Assembly (NCBI GenBank): GCA_030728235.1
Contig: JANRAA010000166.1
Coordinates: 1-19,321 of the forward strand
Reading direction: 5' to 3'
DNA: 19,321 bases
Source: Flavobacteriales bacterium
GTDB taxonomy: Bacteria; Bacteroidota; Bacteroidia; Flavobacteriales_D; Sanyastnellaceae
Positions 7,549 through 14,404 of the stretch are shown in pieces (position 1 is the first letter of the stretch; every line of letters begins with the position of its first letter). The translations under genes and the position numbers were made by a program. The notes under the pieces were generated by a model. The model was not told the DNA's origin. It was given only the letters and a program-made list of their open reading frames with translations, and did no database searches.

Positions 7549-8459
7549 TACTTTAAGTTTGTTGATTCAATGTAAATTTTAGAAATGTGATTTAGTTTGT
7601 CTTTGATGTTTTTCTCAATGGCTACAATTTCTGCCTCAACGGCAGGATTTGACATCTCATCGGCGAAATCAACTTTCATTGCTAATAAAACGGTATCTGG
7701 CCCCAGGTGCATCGTGTTGATGTGGCTGTAGCTCAATACATTTTGATTTTCAATGAGAATTTTGTGAACCACATCTAAATCATACACCGATGCGCTTTCA
7801 CCAACGAGTAGTCCTTTGGTTTCTTTGGCTAGGAAAACGGCAACCAAGCACAGCACAAGCCCGATTGCGATTGACGTGAATCCATCGATAATTGGCATAT
7901 CGAGCACATCGCTGAGTGTAACACCGATGAGGGCCACAGTAAGACCAACCAGGGCTGCTGTATCTTCAAGAAGCACTGCAAAGGTTGCTGCATCTTTGCT
8001 TTGTCTCAGCGCAGCGATTATTCCATTTCCGTTGATTGATTTTCTGAATTCGCGAAAAGCGACATAAAAGCTCGCTCCTTCCAAGGCGATGGCACCGATA
8101 AGAACACCGTAGTTCCAGATTCGCATATCTTCATTTACAACACCTGGATGTTGGATGTGCAGAATACCTTCGTAGATAGCCATTCCACCTCCCAAAGCAA
8201 AAATGAACATCGCGACAATGAACGACCAGAAATAGACCTCTTTACCGTATCCAAAAGGATGTTTCTCGTCGGGTTCTCTGCGAGAACGTTTGATTCCGTG
8301 TAAAAGAAGCACACCATTGAAAGAATCTACAACGCTGTGAATACCTTCCGAAAGCATTGCTGCGCTGCCCGTGAAATACGAGGCGACAAACTTCATTATA
8401 GCAATACCAACATTGGCAGCAATCGCCCCGTAGATAGCGACTTTAGAATTTCCAGCCAT
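7548..8459 (-). CDS. Cation diffusion facilitator family transporter, ZnT9 (SLC30A9)-like
   Basis: A 303-residue inner-membrane protein expected to move divalent cations (Zn2+, Mn2+ or similar) out of the cytoplasm in exchange for protons. The first metal-site half is seen as SEGIHSVVDS (38-46), with His41 and Asp45 in the second helix. HPFGYGKEVYFW (67-78) is the usual loop and third-helix motif. In the fifth helix most family members have H/D-x3-D; here the sequence is LLEDTAALVG (163-172), with Glu165-Asp166 and Ala169 at that site. This is the form I know from the ZnT9-like branch. IDGFTSIAIG (191-200) and AKETKGLLVGESA (211-223) follow. The cytoplasmic C-terminal domain runs from about 225 to 303. 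It lies 3 nt after the adhesin gene and overlaps the next gene by one base, so it is probably in one transcript with both. The transported ion cannot be read off the sequence. Confidence 0.92.
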   Translation of the reverse strand: MAGNSKVAIYGAIAANVGIAIMKFVASYFTGSAAMLSEGIHSVVDSFNGVLLLHGIKRSRREPDEKHPFGYGKEVYFWSFIVAMFIFALGGGMAIYEGILHIQHPGVVNEDMRIWNYGVLIGAIALEGASFYVAFREFRKSINGNGIIAALRQSKDAATFAVLLEDTAALVGLTVALIGVTLSDVLDMPIIDGFTSIAIGLVLCLVAVFLAKETKGLLVGESASVYDLDVVHKILIENQNVLSYSHINTMHLGPDTVLLAMKVDFADEMSNPAVEAEIVAIEKNIKDKLNHISKIYIESTNLK

Positions 8460-8462
8460 AGT

Positions 8463-10703
8463 TTACCTTAAGATTACAACGAAACCATTGATGTCTACAA
8501 CGTCTGGACCCGAAACCAACGTCGACTCCATTTGAAGTTGCCAAATATAGACACCATCGGCGACATAATACTCCTTGCCTGGAGCAGCGCCGTTCCAACC
8601 CACATTGTAATCGTTCGTTCTGAATACTAATTCGCCCCAGCGGTTGTAGATCGTGAATAGATAATCGATCGGTTCGCAGTCGAACTCGGGTTTGAAAAGT
8701 TCATTGACACCGTCTAGATTCGGACTGAAGCTATTCGGCACGAAAACAGGACAATCGCACTTTCCTTCGCCGACAAAGATTTCGGCCATGGCAGAGCCAC
8801 AGATAGTGCTTACTGATGCCATGTATATACCTGGAACGTCAATCGTGAGGGTCTCACCTTCAAAACCAGTGTTCCAAACGACGTCGTAAAATGAAAAGGC
8901 AGGAATATCGAGCTTGCCTCCTTCACACAGAATGGCTTCAGAAGCCATTTCGATCTCAGCCCTTGGCAATTCAGACACTTCCACAATTGCCGAGGATATA
9001 CAGTTTGTTGCAGGATCAGCACCTTCAAGTTCATGAACCCCCGAAGTGAGAATCAAGCTATCGGTTACTGATGCACCGTCCCATCTCCAATCGTAGGGTT
9101 GAACCGGAAGAATGAGCCAAACAGTAGAGTCTGGGCATATATCAAAAGCACTTGGAACAGTGAATTGAGGTAGTGGATTGATAAGAACCTCAGCTTCATC
9201 ATCCGCGGTGCACCCCGCGATATCAACAGATACTGTGTACACGCCGCCTTGATCTACCATTATCGAACTCGTTGTAGCACCCGTGCTCCAAAGATAGTTA
9301 TCGGCATTGCCTGCATTTAAAACAATCGATTCGCCATCGCATAGCGACGTCGATTCAGGCAGATTGATTACAGGAAAAGGCTGTGCAGTAGCAGAAATGG
9401 AAACAACCGTTTCACATCCAAATGCTGAAGTGATGGTTACGTCATACGTTCCTGAAGCATCAATAATAAGCGAAGTTTCGGTAGAATTATCGTCCCATAC
9501 ATAAGAAACCGCATCTGATGCCGTAGCATCAACAACTACTGATTCGTTTGCACAGAAAGTAACGTTCGCTGGTAAAGAGCTCACTGGCGTTGGGTAGATC
9601 ACAATTTCGCCCATTGCTTCAGCTTCGCAACCGGAGATGGAAGCTACCACAGACACTTCACCACTTTCAGTAAAAGAAGCCGAGTTACCCTCGTCGCCGT
9701 TAGACCACGCAAATACATCAGCATTTCCCGTAGCGACAAGGGTCACCACATCACCATCGCAAGCTTCTGTTAGGGGAGCGATTGATACAGATGGTAAGGG
9801 AAGAGAAACAGCAGTTTCGAGCGTTGTTGCGTTTCCACAGACATCGGTAAACGTCACAGAATAATTGATAGGTGTTGTAGGGGTGCACGTTGGGTTGGCG
9901 ATGGCTGGGTTATCGAGAAACGTTGTTGGAGACCATGAATAGGTACCATTTGGAGCGCCAACAACACCCAATTGCAGGGATTCGCCCTCACAAACAGCGT
10001 AGTTTTCTTGCAGACCGACAGCATATTCGGAAATGCATACCGACTGCAAGTTGAACAATCCACCTGTTGCGCCTGTAAAGCCCCACCAAACTGTTGAGTT
10101 GCCGCCAAAAATTGTTTGTACAATGTTTTCATTCAAAGTAAGTCGCAACTCACAATCGAAAAACACTTGCAATTCAGCATTTGCTACGTTCCACTTAACT
10201 TGGAAAATATGTTCTTGGTTGTCTTCGACATTTGCCCCTGTCGGACTAATGGTGACCGGACCTGCAAGATTCTGAGGAGTTGCGTGGTTGATCACACCAT
10301 CGCGGAAAATGGCCATGTGATCTTGTGGTAAATCGCTTTCTTGGGGATTGTCGTAAGTATCTAATTCAATGCCTAAAGAAGGAGCAAAACCTGCAAAGCC
10401 CATTCCTGAGCCAGGTAAACCAATGGCCGCTGTGCCGACCTGTTGAAATACGAAAGCAACGCCATCAGCACCGCCATCATTCGCCCCGAGGAAGACATTC
10501 AGTGTGATATCGAAGTCTTGATCCAAATCGAGTGGATCGTTGAACCAAACAGCACCATTCTGCCATTCAATTGGCGGTGTTATGGTGTAGCAATTGTTAC
10601 CAGAAGAAAACGCATTACCAACCGGATTGCTCGATTGGGCGTATGTTCCGAAAACAAAAAACACTGCGAGTGCAGAAAGGAAATATCTCAAAAAGTGTAA
10701 CAT
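8463..10703 (-). CDS. T9SS-secreted L-type-lectin/Ig-like adhesin with type B (gliding motility-associated) C-terminal domain
   Basis: A 746-residue secreted protein. Residues 1-23 are a signal peptide (HFLRYFLSALAVFFVFGTYAQ). About 30-225 form a bacterial L-type (legume-like) lectin domain, with DGGADGVAFVFQ (76-87), the metal-site motif GIELDTYDN (111-119), KWNVANAELQVFFD (170-183) and STVWWGFTGATGG (203-215). Six Ig/PKD-like modules follow (about 234-645), mostly 60-75 residues long. Each opens with a Cys-x-(G/N/D) strand such as CEGES, CDGDV, CANES or CDGES, has a Y/F-x-W core, and ends P-x-P or L-P. The end (650-746) is a CHU_C / type B sorting domain: FVPNSFSPNLDGVNELF, TIYNRWGELVF, GWNG and GVYIWQLQ, closing in GFVVILR. 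The protein should be exported by the T9SS and act at the cell surface in adhesion or glycan binding. I use the ATG at 10703 because the signal peptide starts there; the frame is open 48 codons further but without meaningful sequence. Confidence 0.92.
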   Translation of the reverse strand: MLHFLRYFLSALAVFFVFGTYAQSSNPVGNAFSSGNNCYTITPPIEWQNGAVWFNDPLDLDQDFDITLNVFLGANDGGADGVAFVFQQVGTAAIGLPGSGMGFAGFAPSLGIELDTYDNPQESDLPQDHMAIFRDGVINHATPQNLAGPVTISPTGANVEDNQEHIFQVKWNVANAELQVFFDCELRLTLNENIVQTIFGGNSTVWWGFTGATGGLFNLQSVCISEYAVGLQENYAVCEGESLQLGVVGAPNGTYSWSPTTFLDNPAIANPTCTPTTPINYSVTFTDVCGNATTLETAVSLPLPSVSIAPLTEACDGDVVTLVATGNADVFAWSNGDEGNSASFTESGEVSVVASISGCEAEAMGEIVIYPTPVSSLPANVTFCANESVVVDATASDAVSYVWDDNSTETSLIIDASGTYDVTITSAFGCETVVSISATAQPFPVINLPESTSLCDGESIVLNAGNADNYLWSTGATTSSIMVDQGGVYTVSVDIAGCTADDEAEVLINPLPQFTVPSAFDICPDSTVWLILPVQPYDWRWDGASVTDSLILTSGVHELEGADPATNCISSAIVEVSELPRAEIEMASEAILCEGGKLDIPAFSFYDVVWNTGFEGETLTIDVPGIYMASVSTICGSAMAEIFVGEGKCDCPVFVPNSFSPNLDGVNELFKPEFDCEPIDYLFTIYNRWGELVFRTNDYNVGWNGAAPGKEYYVADGVYIWQLQMESTLVSGPDVVDINGFVVILR

Positions 10704-10710
10704 GTACACT
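10694..10710. promoter_or_regulatory. Palindrome over the adhesin start codon
   Basis: AGTGTA (10694-10699), five bases, then TACACT (10705-10710) form a perfect 6-bp inverted repeat. Its centre contains the start codon (10703-10701). It also touches the end of the candidate promoter, so it could be an operator. As RNA it could form a hairpin presenting the AUG in the loop. It may also be chance. Confidence 0.3.
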
Positions 10711-10711
10711 G

Positions 10712-10719
10712 TAAAGATA
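10712..10719 (-). promoter_or_regulatory. Candidate -7 element for the adhesin-led cluster
   Basis: On the - strand TATCTTTA matches TAnnTTTG at all but the last base and lies 8 nt before the ATG at 10703. The nearest TTG (10734-10732) is only 12 nt away, shorter than usual, so support is weak. The 146-nt gap between the divergent starts (10704-10849) holds no gene. Confidence 0.3.
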
Positions 10720-10805
10720 AGATGAGAATCGCAAAAAAGCTGAAAATGGGGAAAACAAAACAGTTTGTGTACAACAGACTGCCATTTGTGAATACAATTT
10801 TGTTG

Positions 10806-10833
10806 TTGGCACCGACACAGTATCATACCTTTG
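10806..10833 (+). promoter_or_regulatory. Bacteroidota-type promoter of the transaldolase gene
   Basis: TTG at 10806-10808, a 17-nt spacer and TACCTTTG at 10826-10833 match TTG-N17-TAnnTTTG without a mismatch. Transcription should begin near 10839-10840, leaving a leader of about ten bases before the ATG at 10850. This is the best promoter in the window. Confidence 0.65.
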
Positions 10834-10849
10834 CGGAAAATTTTCACAC

Positions 10850-11509
10850 ATGAAATTCTTCATCGACACAGCCAACTTAGAACAGATTCGCGAAGCACAA
10901 GATTTAGGTGTTTTAGACGGAGTAACCACCAATCCATCATTGATGGCCAAAGAAGGTATTACGGGTCAAGAGAACATCTTGAATCACTACAAAGCGATTT
11001 GTGCGATAGTTGATGGAGATGTAAGTGCTGAGGTTATTTCAACCGACTTTGCTGGGATGGTTAAAGAGGGAGAAGCTTTGGCAGCATTGCACCCAAACAT
11101 CGTTGTGAAAGTGCCGATGATAAAAGATGGCGTGAAGGCCATTCGCTACTTCAGCGACAAAGGCATTCGCACCAATTGTACACTTGTATTTTCAGCTGGA
11201 CAGGCATTGTTGGCAGCGAAAGCAGGAGCAACTTACGTATCACCATTCATTGGACGATTGGATGACATCAGCACCGACGGGTTGGATTTGATTGAAAAGA
11301 TTCGTCTGATATACGACAACTACGGGTATGACACGCAAATTTTGGCAGCGAGCGTTCGCCACACAATGCACGTAATTGCATGCGCAGAAATCGGTGCAGA
11401 TGTTATGACAGGTCCGCTTAGCGTGATGCTTGCCCTATTGAAGCATCCACTTACCGACAGTGGTTTGGAGACTTTCTTGGCTGATTACAACAAGTCGCAA
11501 GGCAAGTAA
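10850..11509 (+). CDS. tal: Transaldolase, short (FSA/TalC-like) subfamily
   Basis: A 219-residue (beta/alpha)8 enzyme of the small transaldolase subfamily, acting in the non-oxidative pentose phosphate pathway in the cytoplasm. It transfers a dihydroxyacetone unit from fructose/sedoheptulose phosphate by a Schiff base. Motifs are KFFIDTAN (2-9), GVTTNPSL (24-31), the catalytic Lys87 in VVKVPM (85-90), TLVFSAGQALLAAKAGA (111-127) and ILAASVR (164-170). Automatic tools often name this length 'fructose-6-phosphate aldolase'. Two residues speak for true transaldolase. Position 61 is Glu (SAEVIS) where E. coli FSA has Gln59. Position 133 is Phe (SPFIGR) where FSA has Tyr131; TalB has Glu96 and Phe178 there. 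The length is normal and a strong promoter lies directly upstream. yciO follows after 44 nt and may be cotranscribed. Confidence 0.93.
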   Translation: MKFFIDTANLEQIREAQDLGVLDGVTTNPSLMAKEGITGQENILNHYKAICAIVDGDVSAEVISTDFAGMVKEGEALAALHPNIVVKVPMIKDGVKAIRYFSDKGIRTNCTLVFSAGQALLAAKAGATYVSPFIGRLDDISTDGLDLIEKIRLIYDNYGYDTQILAASVRHTMHVIACAEIGADVMTGPLSVMLALLKHPLTDSGLETFLADYNKSQGK

Positions 11510-11553
11510 TCACCCAACGGTAACTAGATCGCAGTTTCGCCGTACATTTATAC

Positions 11554-12174
11554 ATGCTAATACAATTACATCCTGACAATCCTGATCCAAGGAAACTGAA
11601 GCAGGTGATCGACTGTTTGAAAAGCGGCGGGGTAATTATTTACCCCACCGACTCTGTTTACAGCATTGGGTGTGACTTTACCCATTCGAAAGCGGTAGAG
11701 CGTGTAGCACGTGTGCGCGGAATAAAACTCGAGAAAGCAAACTTCTCGCTTGTCTGCCGAGATCTCAGTCACTTATCTGAATATACCAAGCCTGTAGAAA
11801 ATCATATCTACAAGTTAATGAAGCGCGCCCTACCAGGTCCGTATACATTCATTTTGAATGCCAACAGCAGTGTACCGAAGATTTTCAAATCGAATAAAAA
11901 GACCATCGGTATACGCGTACCTGATAATCCTGTAACCTTGGCGATTGTGAATGAGTTGGGTAATCCGCTTATTTCAACTTCCGTTCACGACGACGACGAG
12001 ATCATTGAATACATCACCGATCCTGAATTGATTCATGAGAAGTATGCCGATTTGGTAGACATCGTTGTTGACGGAGGCATAGGGCACGTCTTTGCATCCA
12101 CGGTGCTTGATTGCACCACAGGTGATGTAGAAGTAGTACGTGAAGGATTGGGGCCTATTGAAGGACTCCTTTAA
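11554..12174 (+). CDS. yciO: YciO-type Sua5/YciO/YrdC-family protein
   Basis: A 206-residue protein of the Sua5/YciO/YrdC family, whose TsaC members make threonylcarbamoyl-AMP for the tRNA t6A modification. It reads as YciO rather than TsaC. It starts with the typical LHPDNPDPRKL and has YPTDSVYSIGC (31-41), NFSLVCRDLSHLS (63-75), LPGPYTFIL, KKTIGIRVPDNP (109-120), PLISTSV and VVREGLGP (194-201). These track E. coli YciO almost residue for residue as I remember it. The KR-S/T-P stretch of true TsaC, which helps bind ATP and threonine, is replaced here by RVRGIKLEKANF. YciO function is less settled than that of TsaC, so a nucleotide-binding role linked to tRNA modification is inference. The stop ends directly against the stop of the convergent gene, with no base between. 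Confidence 0.88.
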   Translation: MLIQLHPDNPDPRKLKQVIDCLKSGGVIIYPTDSVYSIGCDFTHSKAVERVARVRGIKLEKANFSLVCRDLSHLSEYTKPVENHIYKLMKRALPGPYTFILNANSSVPKIFKSNKKTIGIRVPDNPVTLAIVNELGNPLISTSVHDDDEIIEYITDPELIHEKYADLVDIVVDGGIGHVFASTVLDCTTGDVEVVREGLGPIEGLL

Positions 12175-13644
12175 TCAGCGAAATGCCTGCGGCAGATAAT
12201 GGATCAAGTCGCGCGCAATCATGCCTATTTCACCTTTTTCTTCGGCGGCTAAATCGCCAGATCGCCCGTGCAACCAAACACCTGCTATGGCAGCTGTTTT
12301 TGGATCATGTCTTTGTGCCAATAAAGAACCAATTACGCCTGTTAGCGCATCTCCGCTGCCGGCTGTTGACATGCCTGGGTTTCCTGTTGGATTGAAATAA
12401 AGCGAACCGTCAGGACAAGCAATACGGGTATAAGCACCTTTCAAGACAATGATCAACTTCCGTTTTTTGGCTTCCGCCATGGCAGTTGTTATGCGATCTA
12501 GAGACGTTTTTTGAACACCAAACAGGCGATCGAACTCACCAGGATGAGGCGTTAAGATTGTGTTTTCAGGCAACCGATCGAGCCAATCTTTGTATTGAGA
12601 GAGGATATTGAGCGCATCGGCATCCACCACCAGTGGTTTATCGACAGTATTCAACCAAGCGGCAAAATGTTTTGCTGTATCTACTCTGGTTCCGAGACCA
12701 GGACCCACTGCGTAGGCCGTGTACTTGCCTGGACTTGGAAACACTTTGATTGCACCTTGACCTGCTACCCGCACAATTGCTTCAGGCACAAAAGCATGCA
12801 CAGCATCGACACCAGAATCGGTAGTATAAACAGAAGTGAGTGCAGCACCCGTGCGCATTGCCGCAAGCGCTGAGAGCATGGCTGCTCCAACCATCCCTTC
12901 ACTTCCTCCGACAATTGCTAGATGGCCGAAAAACCCTTTATGTGAAAACTTACTTCGCGATTTAAATACAGCTGCGAAATCTGCTTTTTTCGTGAGCAGC
13001 CAATCAGACGACGTTTCATTTTCGAACGACACATCAAGCCCAATATCGACCACCTCCACGTCGCCTGTAAACGATGCATTTTCGTCGAGCATAAATGCTC
13101 TTTTCATTCTTTGAATAGTGGCTGTAATTGACGCGTGAACACATTCCCAATTGGGGATACCGTCGGCAGGAAGACCTGATGGCAGGTCGACACTAAATAC
13201 ATCGCAATTCATTTGATTGATGAAAGCAATCATTTCTTTGGCCTCCCCTTTCGGAGCAGCTTTCAAACCACTTCCCAAAACCGCATCAACAATGAGATCA
13301 AACTCCAAATCAATTGGCGCTGAGCGTGTGATTGAAACATCAGAGCGCTCTAAACGTTCACGATTTACTTCTGCATCCGCGCTGCTCGCGCGACCACTGA
13401 CCCAAACCGTGCAGTTCTTCCCTTCATTTGCAAGTAATCTAGCCATCGCTAGTCCGTCGCCGCCATTGTTACCTGAACCGCATACAAACAGAATAGATTT
13501 CGCATTTGGAAAACGGGTATGCAGACGTTCAGAAAGTGCCACAGCGGCGCGTTCCATTAGTTCGATAGAAATCAAATTAGCGCTCGAGATTGTTGCAGCA
13601 TCCCATTGATGGATTTGCTCAACTCGAAAAAGTTTGTCAGCCAT
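12175..13644 (-). CDS. nnr: Bifunctional NAD(P)H-hydrate epimerase / ADP-dependent NAD(P)H-hydrate dehydratase
   Basis: A 489-residue metabolite repair enzyme. It epimerises damaged NAD(P)H hydrates (S/R-NAD(P)HX) and dehydrates the S form back to NAD(P)H using ADP. The N-terminal epimerase (YjeF_N, about 1-215) shows ELMERAA (28-34), the nucleotide loop CGSGNNGGDGLAMARLL (55-71), the catalytic region DLIVDAVLGSGL (116-127) and VDLPSGLPADG (152-162). The C-terminal ribokinase-like dehydratase (YjeF_C, about 225-489) shows KFSHKGFFGHLAIVGGS (232-248), GPGLGTR (314-320), DADALN (341-346), TPHPGEFDRL (365-374) and the ADP-site STAGSGDALTGVIGSLLAQ (426-444) with Asp432. Both halves are complete. 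It starts 3 nt after the stop of pcm, so two repair enzymes appear to share a transcript. Confidence 0.95.
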   Translation of the reverse strand: MADKLFRVEQIHQWDAATISSANLISIELMERAAVALSERLHTRFPNAKSILFVCGSGNNGGDGLAMARLLANEGKNCTVWVSGRASSADAEVNRERLERSDVSITRSAPIDLEFDLIVDAVLGSGLKAAPKGEAKEMIAFINQMNCDVFSVDLPSGLPADGIPNWECVHASITATIQRMKRAFMLDENASFTGDVEVVDIGLDVSFENETSSDWLLTKKADFAAVFKSRSKFSHKGFFGHLAIVGGSEGMVGAAMLSALAAMRTGAALTSVYTTDSGVDAVHAFVPEAIVRVAGQGAIKVFPSPGKYTAYAVGPGLGTRVDTAKHFAAWLNTVDKPLVVDADALNILSQYKDWLDRLPENTILTPHPGEFDRLFGVQKTSLDRITTAMAEAKKRKLIIVLKGAYTRIACPDGSLYFNPTGNPGMSTAGSGDALTGVIGSLLAQRHDPKTAAIAGVWLHGRSGDLAAEEKGEIGMIARDLIHYLPQAFR

Positions 13645-13647
13645 TGG

Positions 13648-14301
13648 TTAGCGGGCTTTATCGTTCAGCATGGGCACGAAGGCAAAATCTCCGTGCTCAC
13701 GTGTCAGAATATCTTTGTCCTGTACACGCACAAGTTCGATCATTTTTTGTGTATTTCCTTCACCAACAGGGATAATCATTTTACCCCCGATTTTAAGCTG
13801 AGCGAGCAAATCTTCAGGAACAAAAGGCGCACCGCATGTTACAAGGATTTTATCAAACGGTGCAAATGGTGATTTCCCTTTATATCCATCACCAAAAAAC
13901 CGTTGTGGACGATAGCCGAGGGCTTGAATGAGAGGACCGGCGGTATCGTATAGTTCTTTCTGACGTTCAATGGTATATACCCGTGCGCCAAGTTCACAAA
14001 GCACGCAGGTTTGATAACCCGAACCTGTTCCGATCTCCAGAACCTTCTCACCTGCTTTCAGGTCGAGCAATTCCGTTTGTCGCGCTACCGTCATTGGTTG
14101 CGAGATGGTTTGACCAGCAGCGATAGAAAACGCCTTGTTTTCGTATGCAAATTCAAGAAAAGCCGACGATAAAAAATAATGTCGAGGTATCTTCAGCATA
14201 GCACCAAGCACCTTTTCATCTTTCACTCCCATCTCCCGAAGCTCATCTATCAGCCGTTTCCTTAGCCCTTTGTGTCGGTACGTATCAATCAAATTCGTCA
14301 T
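13648..14301 (-). CDS. pcm: Protein-L-isoaspartate O-methyltransferase
   Basis: A 217-residue SAM-dependent enzyme that methylates abnormal L-isoaspartyl residues so that aged proteins can be repaired. Motifs are DTYRHKGLRKRLI (6-18), VLGAMLKIPRHYF (31-43), GQTISQPMTVA (63-73), the SAM-binding VLEIGTGSGYQT (87-98), Glu112 that should hold the SAM ribose, GDGYKG (137-142), APFDKILVTCGAP (147-159) and LKIGGKMIIPVG (169-180). The length is usual for the family. The start at 14301 keeps the N-terminal TYRHKGLRK motif. A perfect -7 element lies only four bases before the ATG. It lies upstream of the NAD(P)HX repair gene with a 3-nt gap; both deal with spontaneous damage to metabolites or proteins, which makes functional sense. 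Confidence 0.95.
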   Translation of the reverse strand: MTNLIDTYRHKGLRKRLIDELREMGVKDEKVLGAMLKIPRHYFLSSAFLEFAYENKAFSIAAGQTISQPMTVARQTELLDLKAGEKVLEIGTGSGYQTCVLCELGARVYTIERQKELYDTAGPLIQALGYRPQRFFGDGYKGKSPFAPFDKILVTCGAPFVPEDLLAQLKIGGKMIIPVGEGNTQKMIELVRVQDKDILTREHGDFAFVPMLNDKAR

Positions 14302-14305
14302 ACCC

Positions 14306-14331
14306 CAAAACTACAATTACATCGCTTCCAA
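14306..14331 (-). promoter_or_regulatory. Candidate promoter of pcm, nearly leaderless
   Basis: On the - strand TAGTTTTG (14313-14306) fits TAnnTTTG exactly. TTG at 14331-14329 lies 15 nt before it, a little short. Transcription would start at or next to the ATG at 14301. Confidence 0.45.
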
Positions 14332-14385
14332 TTGTTAATGTTGAAAAGTAAGAAGTAAACGACCCCATGTCGATAAGCACACGAT

Positions 14386-14393
14386 TAATTTTG
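14386..14393 (+). promoter_or_regulatory. Candidate -7 element of the Gfo/Idh/MocA gene
   Basis: TAATTTTG fits TAnnTTTG exactly and ends 11 nt before the ATG at 14405. No perfect TTG is seen at the right distance; ATG at 14367-14369 is the closest. The leader would be about five bases. Confidence 0.48.
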
Positions 14394-14404
14394 TAGCAAA
14401 GTAA

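Noticed and set aside
10704..10847. 48-codon extension of the adhesin frame
   Set aside because: Cysteine/histidine-rich, low-quality sequence ahead of a clear signal peptide; it also runs into the transaldolase promoter.
11543..11550. TACATTTA as a promoter for yciO
   Set aside because: Last base is off consensus, there is no TTG upstream, and it sits three bases before the ATG; cotranscription with transaldolase is simpler.
13217..13609. 130-codon + strand frame inside the NAD(P)HX repair gene
   Set aside because: Shadow of a well-conserved enzyme; no motif and no promoter.
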